Shown here: piece after piece, positions 28,902 to 38,399 of the stretch
How positions within the stretch are numbered: the stretch's first letter is position 1
Layout of the letters: every line of letters begins with the position of its first letter
Assembly: GCA_016705005.1 (NCBI GenBank)
Contig: JADIZB010000010.1
Coordinates: forward strand, 124,001-188,000
Length of the DNA stretch: 64,000 nucleotides
From: Bacteroidales bacterium
GTDB lineage: Bacteria > Bacteroidota > Bacteroidia > Bacteroidales > Lentimicrobiaceae
Direction of reading: 5' to 3'
Position numbers and translations under genes: made by a program
Notes under the pieces: generated by a model
Database searches by the model: none
What the model was told of the DNA's origin: nothing
Seen by the model: only the letters and a program-made list of their open reading frames with translations

Positions 28902-31718
28902 ATGAATATATTCCTGAAAGCAATCCTGCCATTTCTGCTGCTTCTGATCCGGTTTCAGTCATCTGCCCAGTTTTATGACATCGGTCAGGAACCGGCTTCT
29001 ACCAAATGGAGCATTATAAAAACCGGGAACTTCAGTATTATTTTTCCATCCAGTTACACCAGGGCAGCGGAGGCAGCGCTTCAGTTCCGTCTGGCAGAAA
29101 ATGCAGTTATTTCCAGGAATGTTTCGCGGCCGGGGTTTACTCCGTTGATCCTTCACCCGATGAACCCGGTGTCGAATGCTTATGCCATCTGGGCCCCCCG
29201 ACGGATTGAAATTCTGACCACCCCACCCCAGGACACCTATGCCCAGCCATGGATGCAACAGCTTGCCCTGCACGAATACAGGCACATAGTGCAACTCTCA
29301 TCGCTGAATCAGGGGTTTACACGGTTTATGGGGTATTTATTCGGCCAACAGGCTGCAGCACTAAGCACAGGGCTGTTTATTCCTTCATGGTATATTGAAG
29401 GTGATGCCGTTGCCACCGAAACAGCACTCGGATACTCCGGCCGGGGACGTGTTGCTTCCTTTTCACAACCACTGCGGGCTCAACTGGCTGAGAAAGGAGC
29501 CTACAGTTATGCAAAGGCAAGCCTGGGTTCTTACAAGGATTTTGTTCCCGACATTTATACCACAGGCTATCATCTGATTGCAGCCACCCGGATGAAATAT
29601 GGCCCCGGACCCTGGGAGCACGCCATCAACACTGTGGCAAGAAAACCCTGGACCTTAACTCCTTTTAACAATGCATTGAAACAAACCACCGGTCTCAATA
29701 AAAAAGGTCTTTACAATGACGCGGTTAAAACACTGGATAGTTTATGGAATACCAAAAACAGACAGGCTATCAGACATATTCCGTTATCCGGAAAACAGCA
29801 TGGCTATATCAGCTACCTTCATCCGCACCGGGTTAGTGATACTGTCATTGTTGCACTAAAAACATCGTTCACTGATATTCCCCGGATTGTAAGCATAAGT
29901 GCACCGGGAAAAGAAAAGAAGATCCACACTCCAGGCTACATTATTGATGAAAGGATAAGCTACAGCGGCGGATGGCTTGCCTGGGCCGAATATCGTCCGC
30001 ATGTACGATGGGAAACTGCAGGATATACAACGATTGTGCAGCTTGATCCTAACAGCGGCAGATTAAACCGCAGGGAATTCAGGCATAAATTATATGCCCC
30101 TGTCGTTAATCCCCGCGACAGCAGCATGGCCGCCATCGGATACAGGCCCGAAGGTGACTGCTACATCGCCATAATATTTCCATCATCAACCACTGAATAC
30201 ACTCTGCCCGACAATCTCCACGGATCAACCCCATGCTGGTCGGAAGATGGTAAATCCCTTGTTTTTATTGTAACAGGATCAAAAGGCAAAGCCCTGGCAA
30301 AAATCAATACAGAAACCGGCATTCAGGAATATCTTACCGCCTTTTCGTACAATGAAATCAGCAATCCTTTTTTTTCAGGCGAAAATCTCTGTTTTACCGG
30401 AACAACGGGGGGCAGAAGCCAGATTTTCATGGCCGGAAAAATGACAGACCGGTTCTGTGCAGTTACCAACGCACCCTATGGTGCAGATTATGCATCGGCA
30501 TGGGCAGGTGAACTGGTTTTTTCGGACTATACAGCCGATGGATACCGGGTTGCCTCGCAACTTCCTGAAGTGAATCAGGAGCTGCAATTTCAATCAGGAC
30601 CAACGAAAGAGTGGCCACTGGCTGAAGCACTATCGGCACAGGAAACCCGGGTTGATTTCAGTGGAAATGAAGGAATAGAAGTTTCAGAAGCCGGCAGGTA
30701 CCGGAAGGGTGCACATTTATTTTCACTGCACAGCTGGGCGCCGGTTTTTGTGGATATTGGCGGAGAAACAGTCAGGCCCGGCGTTTCTGTTATGAGCCAG
30801 AACCTGTTGAGCACCCTGTTTGTATCGGCCGGATATGATTACAATGTTCAGGAAGAAGCAGGAATGTTCAGAACCGACCTGACCTGGAAAGGGTGGTTTC
30901 CGGTATTTAAAGCCACAATCTCCAAAGGCCTGAGGGCTTCATCTGTCATAAATGAAGAAACCGGTTCAGCTGAGCGCTTCACCTGGAACGAAACCAATCT
31001 GGATCTGAGCATTTCGCAAGACCTTAAATTCGCAAGAGGAGCTTATCTCAAAGGGCTATCCGGTGAAGCCGGGTATAATTTTTCCGGCATAAATCACAAC
31101 AGTTCAACTCCTGATGATTTCGTCGAAGGAAACCTGAGCGGATTGACTTACAGGGCTGTTGGATACATATACCGGCGGCAGGCATACAGAGACCTCGGCC
31201 CAAGAGATGGAATATACTTCGATGCGCAATACCGGCATACACCATTCGGGCAGCTGAAAGCAGGGAGTATTCTGGGCATACAGATGCAGATGTTTTTACC
31301 TGGATTCATGCGGAATCACTCCGTTCTTATTTATGGGGGATTACAATTTTCAGATCCGGAAAAATACAGATTTTCGAATATTATTGCTACCAGCCGTGGG
31401 TATACCAGTGTGTTCACCGGAAATGATATCCGGGCGTTGAAAATCTCATACAGGTTACCCTTGTTTTACCCTGACTTTCACCTGGGTGGCCTTCTTTATA
31501 TAAAAAGAGTCAGGGCAAATATGTTTCATGACATCACCGGCATCATTGGTCCGGGACCTGATCAGTTTTTCAGTTCAACCGGACTGGACCTTGCGGCGGA
31601 TTTTCACCTGTTTGGCCTGAGCACACCCATGAGTGCCGGAATAAGGACGATTTATCTTGAAAACAGCAGTAAATTTACCACCGGCCTGCTATTCTCAGTC
31701 AATCTTTATGATTATTAA
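28902..31718 (+). CDS. Peptidase MA-like, propeller and outer-membrane barrel protein
   Basis: 938 residues with a signal peptide (MNIFLKAILPFLLLLIRFQSSAQ). Residues about 25-270 form a peptidase-MA-like metalloprotease domain. Its HEYRH motif (H124, E125, H128) gives a zinc site, with Glu166 in WYIEGDAVATE as a likely third ligand. Residues about 280-570 contain repeated PEGDC/DSSMAAI/WSEDGKSLVFI segments of a TolB-like beta-propeller. Residues about 620-938 look like a C-terminal outer-membrane barrel ending ...LLFSVNLYDY. It probably sits in the outer membrane. The substrate is unknown, and activity is inferred from the motif alone. Confidence 0.8.
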   Translation: MNIFLKAILPFLLLLIRFQSSAQFYDIGQEPASTKWSIIKTGNFSIIFPSSYTRAAEAALQFRLAENAVISRNVSRPGFTPLILHPMNPVSNAYAIWAPRRIEILTTPPQDTYAQPWMQQLALHEYRHIVQLSSLNQGFTRFMGYLFGQQAAALSTGLFIPSWYIEGDAVATETALGYSGRGRVASFSQPLRAQLAEKGAYSYAKASLGSYKDFVPDIYTTGYHLIAATRMKYGPGPWEHAINTVARKPWTLTPFNNALKQTTGLNKKGLYNDAVKTLDSLWNTKNRQAIRHIPLSGKQHGYISYLHPHRVSDTVIVALKTSFTDIPRIVSISAPGKEKKIHTPGYIIDERISYSGGWLAWAEYRPHVRWETAGYTTIVQLDPNSGRLNRREFRHKLYAPVVNPRDSSMAAIGYRPEGDCYIAIIFPSSTTEYTLPDNLHGSTPCWSEDGKSLVFIVTGSKGKALAKINTETGIQEYLTAFSYNEISNPFFSGENLCFTGTTGGRSQIFMAGKMTDRFCAVTNAPYGADYASAWAGELVFSDYTADGYRVASQLPEVNQELQFQSGPTKEWPLAEALSAQETRVDFSGNEGIEVSEAGRYRKGAHLFSLHSWAPVFVDIGGETVRPGVSVMSQNLLSTLFVSAGYDYNVQEEAGMFRTDLTWKGWFPVFKATISKGLRASSVINEETGSAERFTWNETNLDLSISQDLKFARGAYLKGLSGEAGYNFSGINHNSSTPDDFVEGNLSGLTYRAVGYIYRRQAYRDLGPRDGIYFDAQYRHTPFGQLKAGSILGIQMQMFLPGFMRNHSVLIYGGLQFSDPEKYRFSNIIATSRGYTSVFTGNDIRALKISYRLPLFYPDFHLGGLLYIKRVRANMFHDITGIIGPGPDQFFSSTGLDLAADFHLFGLSTPMSAGIRTIYLENSSKFTTGLLFSVNLYDY

Positions 31719-31788
31719 GACCCGGATACCTGCATTAAAAAAAATACTACTTTAGTCTCCCTGAAAGTTAAAGAAAACCCCGGCTTTT

Positions 31789-32145
31789 ATGCGCTTCCCG
31801 CTCAGAATGTTAGTATCGACCATCGCTGTCATGGTTACATCGTATTTATTGCCGGGTGTTTCGCTCGATTCATTTCTTACTGCACTAGCCACTGCTTTGC
31901 TGATCGGGTTGCTCAACACCATATTAAAACCCTTGCTGATCCTGTTCACAATACCGGTCACACTCATCACCTTCGGACTTTTTTTACTGGTCATTAATGC
32001 TTCAATCATTATGATGGCTTCAAATCTGCTCCGGGGATTTCATGTTGATGGATTCTGGTATGCCCTCCTGTTCAGCATCATCATGTCGGGGTTAACAGCG
32101 GTAATGGAATCGATGATATCATCCGATTACAAGCCTCATTCCTGA
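31789..32145 (+). CDS. Phage-holin-4-family membrane protein
   Basis: 118 residues, almost all hydrophobic, with four predicted membrane segments and a YLLPGVSLDSF loop after the first. It matches the layout of the widespread PF04020 (holin family 4) proteins. Despite the name these are chromosomal membrane proteins, and nothing here suggests a prophage. The function is unknown. Confidence 0.85.
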   Translation: MRFPLRMLVSTIAVMVTSYLLPGVSLDSFLTALATALLIGLLNTILKPLLILFTIPVTLITFGLFLLVINASIIMMASNLLRGFHVDGFWYALLFSIIMSGLTAVMESMISSDYKPHS

Positions 32146-32220
32146 ATTATTACCATCCGGTCATTACAGGTGAATCCGAGAAAATGCCACCGGCATAAAC
32201 CGGGGATGTGCTCAAATTCG

Positions 32221-32228
32221 TAATTTCG
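32221..32228 (+). promoter_or_regulatory. Possible -7 box of the flavin-binding protein gene
   Basis: TAATTTCG, one mismatch from TAnnTTTG, 14 nt before the ATG. Weak. Confidence 0.25.
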
Positions 32229-32242
32229 CAAAAAAACCGGAT

Positions 32243-32707
32243 ATGAAAAGCAGGATGATTACTTTGCCCGAAGCAATTGCAGATATCGTTAAAGCATGCG
32301 AAGTATGCACTGTTGGAATGGTTGATTCAGAGAACATGCCCTATACCCTACCGTTCAATTTCGGATTTGAAAACCAGACTGTTTACCTGCATTCAGCTCC
32401 GGTTGGTCGAAAAATAGAGGTGATGAAAGCAAATCCGGAGGTATGTATTGTATTCAGCACAGCGCATGAACTTTACAAACAATCGGAAAATGTTGCCTGT
32501 AGTTACGGAATGCGTTATAAAAGTGTGCTTGTCAGGGGAAAGGTTGAATTTATCACCGAATTTGATGAGAAAGTCAGGATTCTGAACATCATTATGAAGC
32601 AATATACGAAACGCGATGATTTTGAATACAGCACCCCTTCGGTGAACGGAGTCGCTGTTATGAAAATAGTTGCTGAAAAAATTGAGGCAAAAGCATTCGG
32701 CTACTAA
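32243..32707 (+). CDS. Pyridoxamine 5'-phosphate oxidase-like flavin-binding protein
   Basis: 154 residues, a single split-barrel FMN-binding domain (PNP oxidase-like, the family that includes Nim proteins). Recognisable elements are [22 protein letters not shown], then [24 protein letters not shown], and [15 protein letters not shown]. It is probably an FMN- or heme-binding cytoplasmic protein; the substrate is unknown. The stop overlaps the convergent PAP2 gene by 4 bp. Confidence 0.88.
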   Translation: MKSRMITLPEAIADIVKACEVCTVGMVDSENMPYTLPFNFGFENQTVYLHSAPVGRKIEVMKANPEVCIVFSTAHELYKQSENVACSYGMRYKSVLVRGKVEFITEFDEKVRILNIIMKQYTKRDDFEYSTPSVNGVAVMKIVAEKIEAKAFGY

Positions 32708-33276
32708 ACAGGCCTGCTTTTATTTATCATAATCCTGAAGAAGGTATAGACCAGCCAACCCAGGGTAATCCCGACAATCATACCTGCCACAACATCGCCC
32801 GGGTAATGCACTCCGAGATAGATTCTGCTGTAGGCGATCAATGCTGACCATGCCAATAAAGCAGGAAGCAGCCAGCGGAATTTATGCCGCAGCATCATCC
32901 CGGAGAACAAGGCTACACCGGCTGTGTTGCAGGCATGCGACGATATAAAACCATACTGTCCTCCGCAGTGTCCGTTCAGAATGCGCACCATTCCTTCAAG
33001 CAAAGGTTCATGGCAGGGCCGCAGGCGCAGAAAGACATTCTTGAAAAGATGTACCGAAACCTGATCGCTCAGTGTTACCAGAATGACAACCGAAAGGACA
33101 ACCAGCCATCCTTTTGACCGGTTTTCGCGGATCATCCAGAAAAGTAACCATGCATACAGTGGGATCCAGATAAGCTTATCACTCATCCAATACATCAGAA
33201 AATCAAAAAATGGCGCATGCATTCCGTTGAGGAGAAGGAACAACTGTTGGTCGGAACTGATCAGCTTTTCAATCAT
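32704..33276 (-). CDS. PAP2-family membrane phosphatase
   Basis: 190 residues with five to six membrane segments. The three phosphatase motifs are present: [10 protein letters not shown] (residues about 71-80), SSHAC (about 111) and [14 protein letters not shown] (about 149-162), with the catalytic His in GVHYPGDV. It likely dephosphorylates a lipid or isoprenoid phosphate, such as undecaprenyl diphosphate. It follows obgE by 13 bp on the same strand and is probably co-transcribed. Confidence 0.92.
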   Translation of the reverse strand: MIEKLISSDQQLFLLLNGMHAPFFDFLMYWMSDKLIWIPLYAWLLFWMIRENRSKGWLVVLSVVILVTLSDQVSVHLFKNVFLRLRPCHEPLLEGMVRILNGHCGGQYGFISSHACNTAGVALFSGMMLRHKFRWLLPALLAWSALIAYSRIYLGVHYPGDVVAGMIVGITLGWLVYTFFRIMINKSRPV

Positions 33277-33289
33277 CGGTTATTTGCAT

Positions 33290-34285
33290 TTATGAACCAT
33301 GCAGGGCGCTCCAGATTTCATCCTTGAGTTCGCTTATCCCAAGTCTGGAAAGCGAGGAGATGAAAACAACGGGCAGATCAGGTAATTTTCGCTTTTTCAG
33401 TTTTTTAAGCCCGTCACTGTCGAGTGTATCACACTTTGTTATAGCAAGGATTCTGGCTTTATCGGTAAGTTCCGGATTGAACTGCTCAAGCTCATTAAGC
33501 AGAATATCATACTCTTTCCGGATGTTTGCCGATGTGGCGGGCACCATAAAGAGTAAGACGGAATTTCTTTCGATGTGCCGGAGGAAGCGCAGACCAAGAC
33601 CACGGCCTTCGGAAGCGCCTTCAATGATACCTGGAATGTCGGCCATAACAAAGGAAAGGTCGTCGCGATAGGCAACAATCCCGAGGTTGGGTCTGAGGGT
33701 AGTGAACGGATAGTCTGCTATTTCAGGTTTTGCGGCAGACACTACCGATAAAAGGGTCGATTTTCCCGCATTGGGGAATCCAACCAGACCAACATCAGCG
33801 AGGATTTTGAGTTCGAGAATTTTCCACACCTCCTGGCCGGGTTCACCGGGCTGGGCATAGCGTGGCGTGCGGTTGGTCGGCGATTTGAAGTTGTCGTTGC
33901 CCAGGCCTCCCCGGCCTCCCGGCAATATGATTACCGTTTCACCATCATTCGTTATTTCAGCTTCCTGTTCCATGGTTTCGGGATCTTTGGCGATGGTCCC
34001 CAACGGAACTTCAATGATCACATCCTCTCCAAAAGCACCGGATCTGCGGTTATTGCCACCGGCTCCGCCATCACCGGCCTTGATATGCTTGGTATATTTC
34101 AGGTGCAGCAAGGTCCACAGCTGGGCATTGCCTTTCAGGATAATGTGACCTCCCCGGCCCCCATCCCCTCCATCAGGTCCGCCCTTGGCATTGCCCCGGG
34201 TCCTGAGCAGGTGCGTGGAACCAGCCCCGCCCTTTCCTGACCGCAGGTTCAGTTTCACATAATCCACAAAATTTGATGATGACAT
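33290..34285 (-). CDS. obgE: GTPase Obg (CgtA)
   Basis: 331 residues. The N-terminal Obg fold (to about 160) is rich in Gly, with [25 protein letters not shown] described by its repeated GG motifs. The G domain has GFPNAGKST (G1), DIPG (G3) and the TKCD (G4) motif. It lacks the C-terminal extension of some Obg proteins. It is cytoplasmic and ribosome-associated, acting in 50S assembly and stringent control. Its promoter has a -7 box at 34314-34321; PAP2 follows. Confidence 0.97.
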   Translation of the reverse strand: MSSSNFVDYVKLNLRSGKGGAGSTHLLRTRGNAKGGPDGGDGGRGGHIILKGNAQLWTLLHLKYTKHIKAGDGGAGGNNRRSGAFGEDVIIEVPLGTIAKDPETMEQEAEITNDGETVIILPGGRGGLGNDNFKSPTNRTPRYAQPGEPGQEVWKILELKILADVGLVGFPNAGKSTLLSVVSAAKPEIADYPFTTLRPNLGIVAYRDDLSFVMADIPGIIEGASEGRGLGLRFLRHIERNSVLLFMVPATSANIRKEYDILLNELEQFNPELTDKARILAITKCDTLDSDGLKKLKKRKLPDLPVVFISSLSRLGISELKDEIWSALHGS

Positions 34286-34313
34286 AGCAGGGAATTAAAG
34301 AATTATAAGGCTG

Positions 34314-34321
34314 CAAAGATA
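34314..34321 (-). promoter_or_regulatory. -7 promoter box of obgE
   Basis: Minus-strand TATCTTTG, exact TAnnTTTG, 28 nt before the obgE ATG, just after the adk terminator. Confidence 0.4.
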
Positions 34322-34325
34322 ACTA

Positions 34326-34350
34326 AAACAGCCGGACAAGCCGGCTGTTT
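34326..34350 (-). terminator. Terminator after the adenylate kinase gene
   Basis: AAACAGCCGG (34326-34335) pairs with CCGGCTGTTT (34341-34350) around a 5-nt loop. On the minus strand it is followed by TAGTTATC, only moderately T-rich. It lies 19 bp after the stop. Confidence 0.7.
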
Positions 34351-34369
34351 ACTTTTGTGACGGGTCTCC

Positions 34370-35539
34370 TTACCTGAGCATCCGCATGGCTTCTTCCACC
34401 TTGGTGCAGAGCCTGCCAAAAACATTGTCTTCTCCGCCTACAGCGTCGATGCTGGCAAACTTCTGCTGTTTGTTGTAAAAATCAGCAACGAGCAACGTTT
34501 TTTCCTGGTATTCTTCAAGACGGTGAATAATGACGTCGGTGTTCAGGTCATAGGCCCTGGCAGAGGGTGTTTTTGCACGGGCACTCAGCCGTTTGATGGA
34601 TTCTAGGGTCGAAGCGTTCAGTTCGATGCAATAGGAAACCGACGAATCCTGCCTCCTCAGAAGACCATCCAGAATATAGGCCTGAACAATGGTTCTGGGA
34701 AACCCTTTGAAGATAAATCCCCGGGCAGTGTTGTTCTGCTTGATCTCCTGTTCGATGAGCTGGATAACGATTTCATCTGAAACCAGTTCCCCGCTCTCCA
34801 TAAATCCCTTAACTTTTTCGCCTATATCTGAACCGGCTTTAATTTCGCGGCGCAGCAATGATCCGGTGGAAATGTAATAAAGATTGTATTTTTTGGCCAG
34901 CAGCCTGCCCTGGGTTCCTTTGCCGGAACCGGGGGCACCGGTGAGCACCAGATTAAACCAGACATTCTGCAGTGTTTTGTCAATTGATTCGGTAAGCCTC
35001 TGAAATACTTCCGGAATCAAACCTACTCCCTTGATGGGAATATATTTATCGCGGAATTTATAAAATTCGGCGACCGGTTTGGTCTTATTCTCGTACTCTT
35101 CGAGCCTGTATTCAATAACTTCAGCAGTATCATCGCTGCGACCTGAAGACTTTCCACGTTCGAGCAGACGGGTAACCAGTTCCTCCCGGGGAACTTCAAG
35201 GCTTAGCATACAGGCAAGACCGGTATTGAGTTTTAGCAAAAGCCCTTCAAGAATATAAGCCTGAACAAGCGTTCTGGGAAAACCATCGAAAAGAATACCA
35301 TTCATGTCGGAGCTCATGATGATCCGCTTCTCAATCAGCTGAACAATCAGCTCGTCTGAAACCAGCTGACCACGGTCAATAATGTCCTTTGCCTTATTGC
35401 CAAGCTCTGAACCCTCAGCTATTTCCTGCCGGAGCAGGTCGCCGGTTGAAATGTAGGCAAGTTTATACTTCTCGATCAGGAGGGCAGACTGTGTTCCCTT
35501 CCCGGCACCGGGAGGGCCAAACAATGCAATATTCAGCAT
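34370..35539 (-). CDS. adk: Tandem adenylate kinase (two fused ADK domains)
   Basis: 389 residues, about twice the normal length, made of two ADK domains. Domain 1 (1-190) has P-loop GPPGAGKGT, STGD34LLR, D85GFPRT and LID residues GRSDD, so it should convert AMP and ATP to ADP. Domain 2 (about 194-389) keeps GAPGSGKGT (201-209) but has STGS227LLR and K278GFPRT. The Mg2+-linked acidic residues are therefore Ser and Lys, and the GRSDD segment has become SARAYDLN. Domain 2 is probably catalytically impaired. It follows hpt by about 60 bp on the same strand, in a purine-salvage pair. Domain 2 might regulate domain 1 or stabilise it. Confidence 0.93.
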   Translation of the reverse strand: MLNIALFGPPGAGKGTQSALLIEKYKLAYISTGDLLRQEIAEGSELGNKAKDIIDRGQLVSDELIVQLIEKRIIMSSDMNGILFDGFPRTLVQAYILEGLLLKLNTGLACMLSLEVPREELVTRLLERGKSSGRSDDTAEVIEYRLEEYENKTKPVAEFYKFRDKYIPIKGVGLIPEVFQRLTESIDKTLQNVWFNLVLTGAPGSGKGTQGRLLAKKYNLYYISTGSLLRREIKAGSDIGEKVKGFMESGELVSDEIVIQLIEQEIKQNNTARGFIFKGFPRTIVQAYILDGLLRRQDSSVSYCIELNASTLESIKRLSARAKTPSARAYDLNTDVIIHRLEEYQEKTLLVADFYNKQQKFASIDAVGGEDNVFGRLCTKVEEAMRMLR

Positions 35540-35598
35540 AGCTCGATGATTAAATATTAATACTACTTTTTTTGATGAAAGAATACTGCTTAAAAAGC

Positions 35599-36138
35599 CT
35601 ATTCAACAATTTTATAGATATCCGGCAGGTTACGGGCAAAGCCATCATAATCGAGGCCATAACCAACGATGAAATCGTTTGGAATTTCGAGGCCTATATA
35701 GTCGATCTTATAGTCTGACTGAAAAGCATTTGGTTTATACACCAGAGTTGCGATCCTGACATCAGCGGCTTCCTGCTGGCGCAGAATATCGAGCATGCGG
35801 CGCATGGTAAATCCTGTGTCAATAATATCTTCAACAATAACTACCGTTCTGCCCTTTACAATCTCATTGAGCCCTATCAGTTCATTGATTACCTGTGTAC
35901 TGCGGGTTCCGGTATATGATGAAAGTTTGACGAAGGAAATATTGTTTTCCAGTTTTACCTTCTTCATAAGGTCAGAAGCAAACATAAACGCCCCATTCAG
36001 AACGACCAGAAATAAAGGAACCTTACCTTTGAGATCCAGGTTGATGGAAGCGGCAACTTTAGAAACAGCGATATCAATATCCTCAGCCTTTATAAAGACC
36101 TTGAATTCTTTGTCTTTTACTTTAATCTTGTCTTTCAT
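35599..36138 (-). CDS. hpt: Hypoxanthine phosphoribosyltransferase
   Basis: 179 residues from the ATG at 36138 (MKDKIKVKDK); a second Met at 36141 is equally possible. It converts hypoxanthine (and guanine) with PRPP to IMP/GMP. The PRPP motif VVIVEDIIDTGFTM is at about residues 92-105, and the catalytic loop (LSSYTGTRS) is intact. The frame stays open to 36408, but that stretch overlaps the divergent purE gene and its promoter, so it is not used. Its -33/-7 promoter is at 36160-36189. Confidence 0.94.
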   Translation of the reverse strand: MKDKIKVKDKEFKVFIKAEDIDIAVSKVAASINLDLKGKVPLFLVVLNGAFMFASDLMKKVKLENNISFVKLSSYTGTRSTQVINELIGLNEIVKGRTVVIVEDIIDTGFTMRRMLDILRQQEAADVRIATLVYKPNAFQSDYKIDYIGLEIPNDFIVGYGLDYDGFARNLPDIYKIVE

Positions 36139-36159
36139 CATGGCTGGTTTTGTGATTTT

Positions 36160-36189
36160 CAAAAATACGATAATTCCTCTTAATGCAAA
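36160..36189 (-). promoter_or_regulatory. Promoter of hpt-adk
   Basis: Minus-strand TTTG (36186-36189), an 18-nt spacer, then TATTTTTG (36160-36167). The spacer is 1-2 nt short of the usual 19-21. It sits inside the extended hpt frame and supports the start at 36138. Confidence 0.6.
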
Positions 36190-36283
36190 ATTTATCGGCC
36201 CGAAGATGTAAATTGCTGCATTAAAAGAAAAATCAACAACAAGGGCCCGTTGTTTTTGTTTATTTTGCATTAAATTAGATGCC

Positions 36284-36787
36284 ATGGAACCAAGGGTAAG
36301 TATTATAATGGGCAGCACTTCCGATCTCCCTGTTATGAAGGAAGCTGCCGGAATTCTGAATGAATTCAGGATTCCATTCGAAATCAATGCACTATCGGCA
36401 CACCGCACTCCGGATGAAGTGGAAGCCTTCAGTAAATCAGCCTACAACAGGGGGATCAGAGTCATTATTGCCGGTGCCGGAATGGCTGCGCACCTGGCTG
36501 GAGTTATTGCTGCCATGACTGCCGTTCCAGTAATTGGTGTCCCGATCAAAGCTTCGCTCGAAGGGATGGATTCATTGCTGGCCATGGTTCAGATGCCCCC
36601 GGGAATACCTGTAGCAACGGTTGCCATCAATGGAGCACGGAATGCCGGCATCCTTGCTGTACAAATACTGGCTGCCGGTGATGCCAACCTCTACACGAGG
36701 CTTCTTGATTTCAAACAGGATCTCAAATCAAAGATTGTCAAAGCCAATGAAGAGCTGAAAGACGTAAAATATGAGTTTAAAGTATGA
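36284..36787 (+). CDS. purE: N5-carboxyaminoimidazole ribonucleotide mutase
   Basis: 167 residues, class I PurE. Moves the carboxyl group of N5-CAIR to give CAIR in purine synthesis. Motifs are IIMGSTSDLPVM (residues about 7-18), the SAHRTPDE loop with catalytic His, IAGAGMAAHLAGV and the substrate loop VPIKASLEGMDSLLAMVQMPPG. The protein forms an octamer in known members. It is divergent from hpt, about 140 bp apart, so purine salvage and synthesis share this region. Confidence 0.96.
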   Translation: MEPRVSIIMGSTSDLPVMKEAAGILNEFRIPFEINALSAHRTPDEVEAFSKSAYNRGIRVIIAGAGMAAHLAGVIAAMTAVPVIGVPIKASLEGMDSLLAMVQMPPGIPVATVAINGARNAGILAVQILAAGDANLYTRLLDFKQDLKSKIVKANEELKDVKYEFKV

Positions 36788-36974
36788 TGTTCCTGAAGAA
36801 AACCAGGAGCATATCTTTCATACTGACCGACTTGAATCCTAAATTCAGAAACTCAATAGCCGGGCCGGTCATTTGTATCATCCGTTATCATAACAAATAT
36901 GATAATTACCTGTATTTTATGGAGTAATCATTCCAATTAAAGTTGACACCCTGCCAAATCCCATCAAACAGTCA

Positions 36975-38366
36975 ATGAAATCCATCAATAAATTTTATGT
37001 CTTCTTATTGCTGGTTTCGACGCTTTTCTGGAATCCGCTCAGCTTTTATCTGGTTTACGGAAATACTTCCGCTTTTGCAAACAGATTTATTATTTCAGCT
37101 GTCTGGATTATTTTCGCTGCTGAAATCGCTGTGATATTTTTGCTCCGGGCTGATAAGTTAAAGAGAATAAAAAACTACTTTCTATTTCTCTCGCTTACCG
37201 GAATACTTTACGCGGCATTGGTTATCGTGGACGGGGCAATCGGAATGGTGGTCAAAAGCAGCCGGAATACCAACGCCGGAACGAATCTGATTTATGATGC
37301 CGGGACTATTGCAGTTTATCATACGAAGGAATTCTCATTCAAAGCAGAAATTAACAGTCTTGGTCTCAGGGACAGTGAGTTAGAAGTTGACAAGGGTGAC
37401 AAATTCAGGATCTTGTGCATTGGTGATTCCTGGACTTACGGTTGGGGTGTTGAGGCGGAATATTCCTGGCCTTCCATTCTTGAAGATTACCTTAAACAGG
37501 AAGGCTTCAGCAGGGCCGAAGTCATCAACTGCGGCGAGAGTGGTCAATACACTGCAACCTACCGCGACATTGCATCCAAAACCATCCCGTTGCTGAAACC
37601 TGACCTCGTTCTGTTAGGGGTGCTGCAGGCCGATGATCTTTCGCAATGCTATGAGATGTCCCCACATTTCAAAAGCTACAAAAACAGAAAAAGAATTTCC
37701 CTGGCCGGAAGGGCAGGAAATGCCGTTAAGACATTTTTCCATACTTCTTTCCACAACATCATTCACACCATTGGTAAAGATATTCATGACAAACCGATCG
37801 ATATTACCGCTGAATGGGAAAACTCATCATCAGCGTTGATTGCTGGGCTGGACTACCTGCAGGCATTGCGGTTCAAAACATTTAACGATACGCTGCAGCA
37901 GTACTTCATCAGCGGGAATCTTAATCCGGGCCTTTTGCACTACTATCTTGACTTTCCCGACCGGTTTTATGTTTTTAACAATCCACGCCACAAAGCTACC
38001 ACACTGGCTGCTACTTCCATGAAAAAAGACATTAAGGGGATAATGAAAATCTGTGAAGGAAAAGGTGCAGGGCTTGTTTTTATCAACCTGCCTGAGCCAG
38101 TGTTTACCGGTCACCAGGTGACGGGAATTTTTGGCGACCTGTTGAACAAACACTTATACGAAGAAAATCATGTCGATTCTATCTATGCCTCAATTGCCGG
38201 ACAAACCGGCATTCCTTATCTTGAGTTAACAGGCGGATTCAAGGCATTGCCTGACAAAACATCCTATTTCTACCGTTACGACGGACATCCCACCGCGAAG
38301 GGCTATCATGAAATCGCGGTTAACATCGGCAAATTTCTGATCAAACGGAACCTGATCAAACAATAA
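36975..38366 (+). CDS. Membrane-anchored SGNH/GDSL hydrolase
   Basis: 463 residues. Residues about 8-90 hold three hydrophobic segments. The SGNH domain begins with ILCIGDSWTYGWGVE (catalytic Ser near residue 148), then NCGESGQYTATY (Gly and Asn blocks), and ends with DGHPTAKGYHEIA (catalytic Asp and His). This layout fits AlgX-like or acyl-hydrolase proteins that modify extracellular glycans. The substrate is not evident. The 187 bp between purE and this gene contain nothing recognised. Confidence 0.85.
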   Translation: MKSINKFYVFLLLVSTLFWNPLSFYLVYGNTSAFANRFIISAVWIIFAAEIAVIFLLRADKLKRIKNYFLFLSLTGILYAALVIVDGAIGMVVKSSRNTNAGTNLIYDAGTIAVYHTKEFSFKAEINSLGLRDSELEVDKGDKFRILCIGDSWTYGWGVEAEYSWPSILEDYLKQEGFSRAEVINCGESGQYTATYRDIASKTIPLLKPDLVLLGVLQADDLSQCYEMSPHFKSYKNRKRISLAGRAGNAVKTFFHTSFHNIIHTIGKDIHDKPIDITAEWENSSSALIAGLDYLQALRFKTFNDTLQQYFISGNLNPGLLHYYLDFPDRFYVFNNPRHKATTLAATSMKKDIKGIMKICEGKGAGLVFINLPEPVFTGHQVTGIFGDLLNKHLYEENHVDSIYASIAGQTGIPYLELTGGFKALPDKTSYFYRYDGHPTAKGYHEIAVNIGKFLIKRNLIKQ

Positions 38367-38399
38367 TTTAAGTTTCCAATCGACCATCAGGATCGTTTT

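Noticed and set aside
31789..32145. Prophage holin
   Set aside because: The holin-4 family is common as chromosomal membrane proteins; no other phage gene is near.
36139..36408. 90-residue N-terminal extension of hpt
   Set aside because: Overlaps divergent purE and a promoter; the family start is MKDKIKVK.
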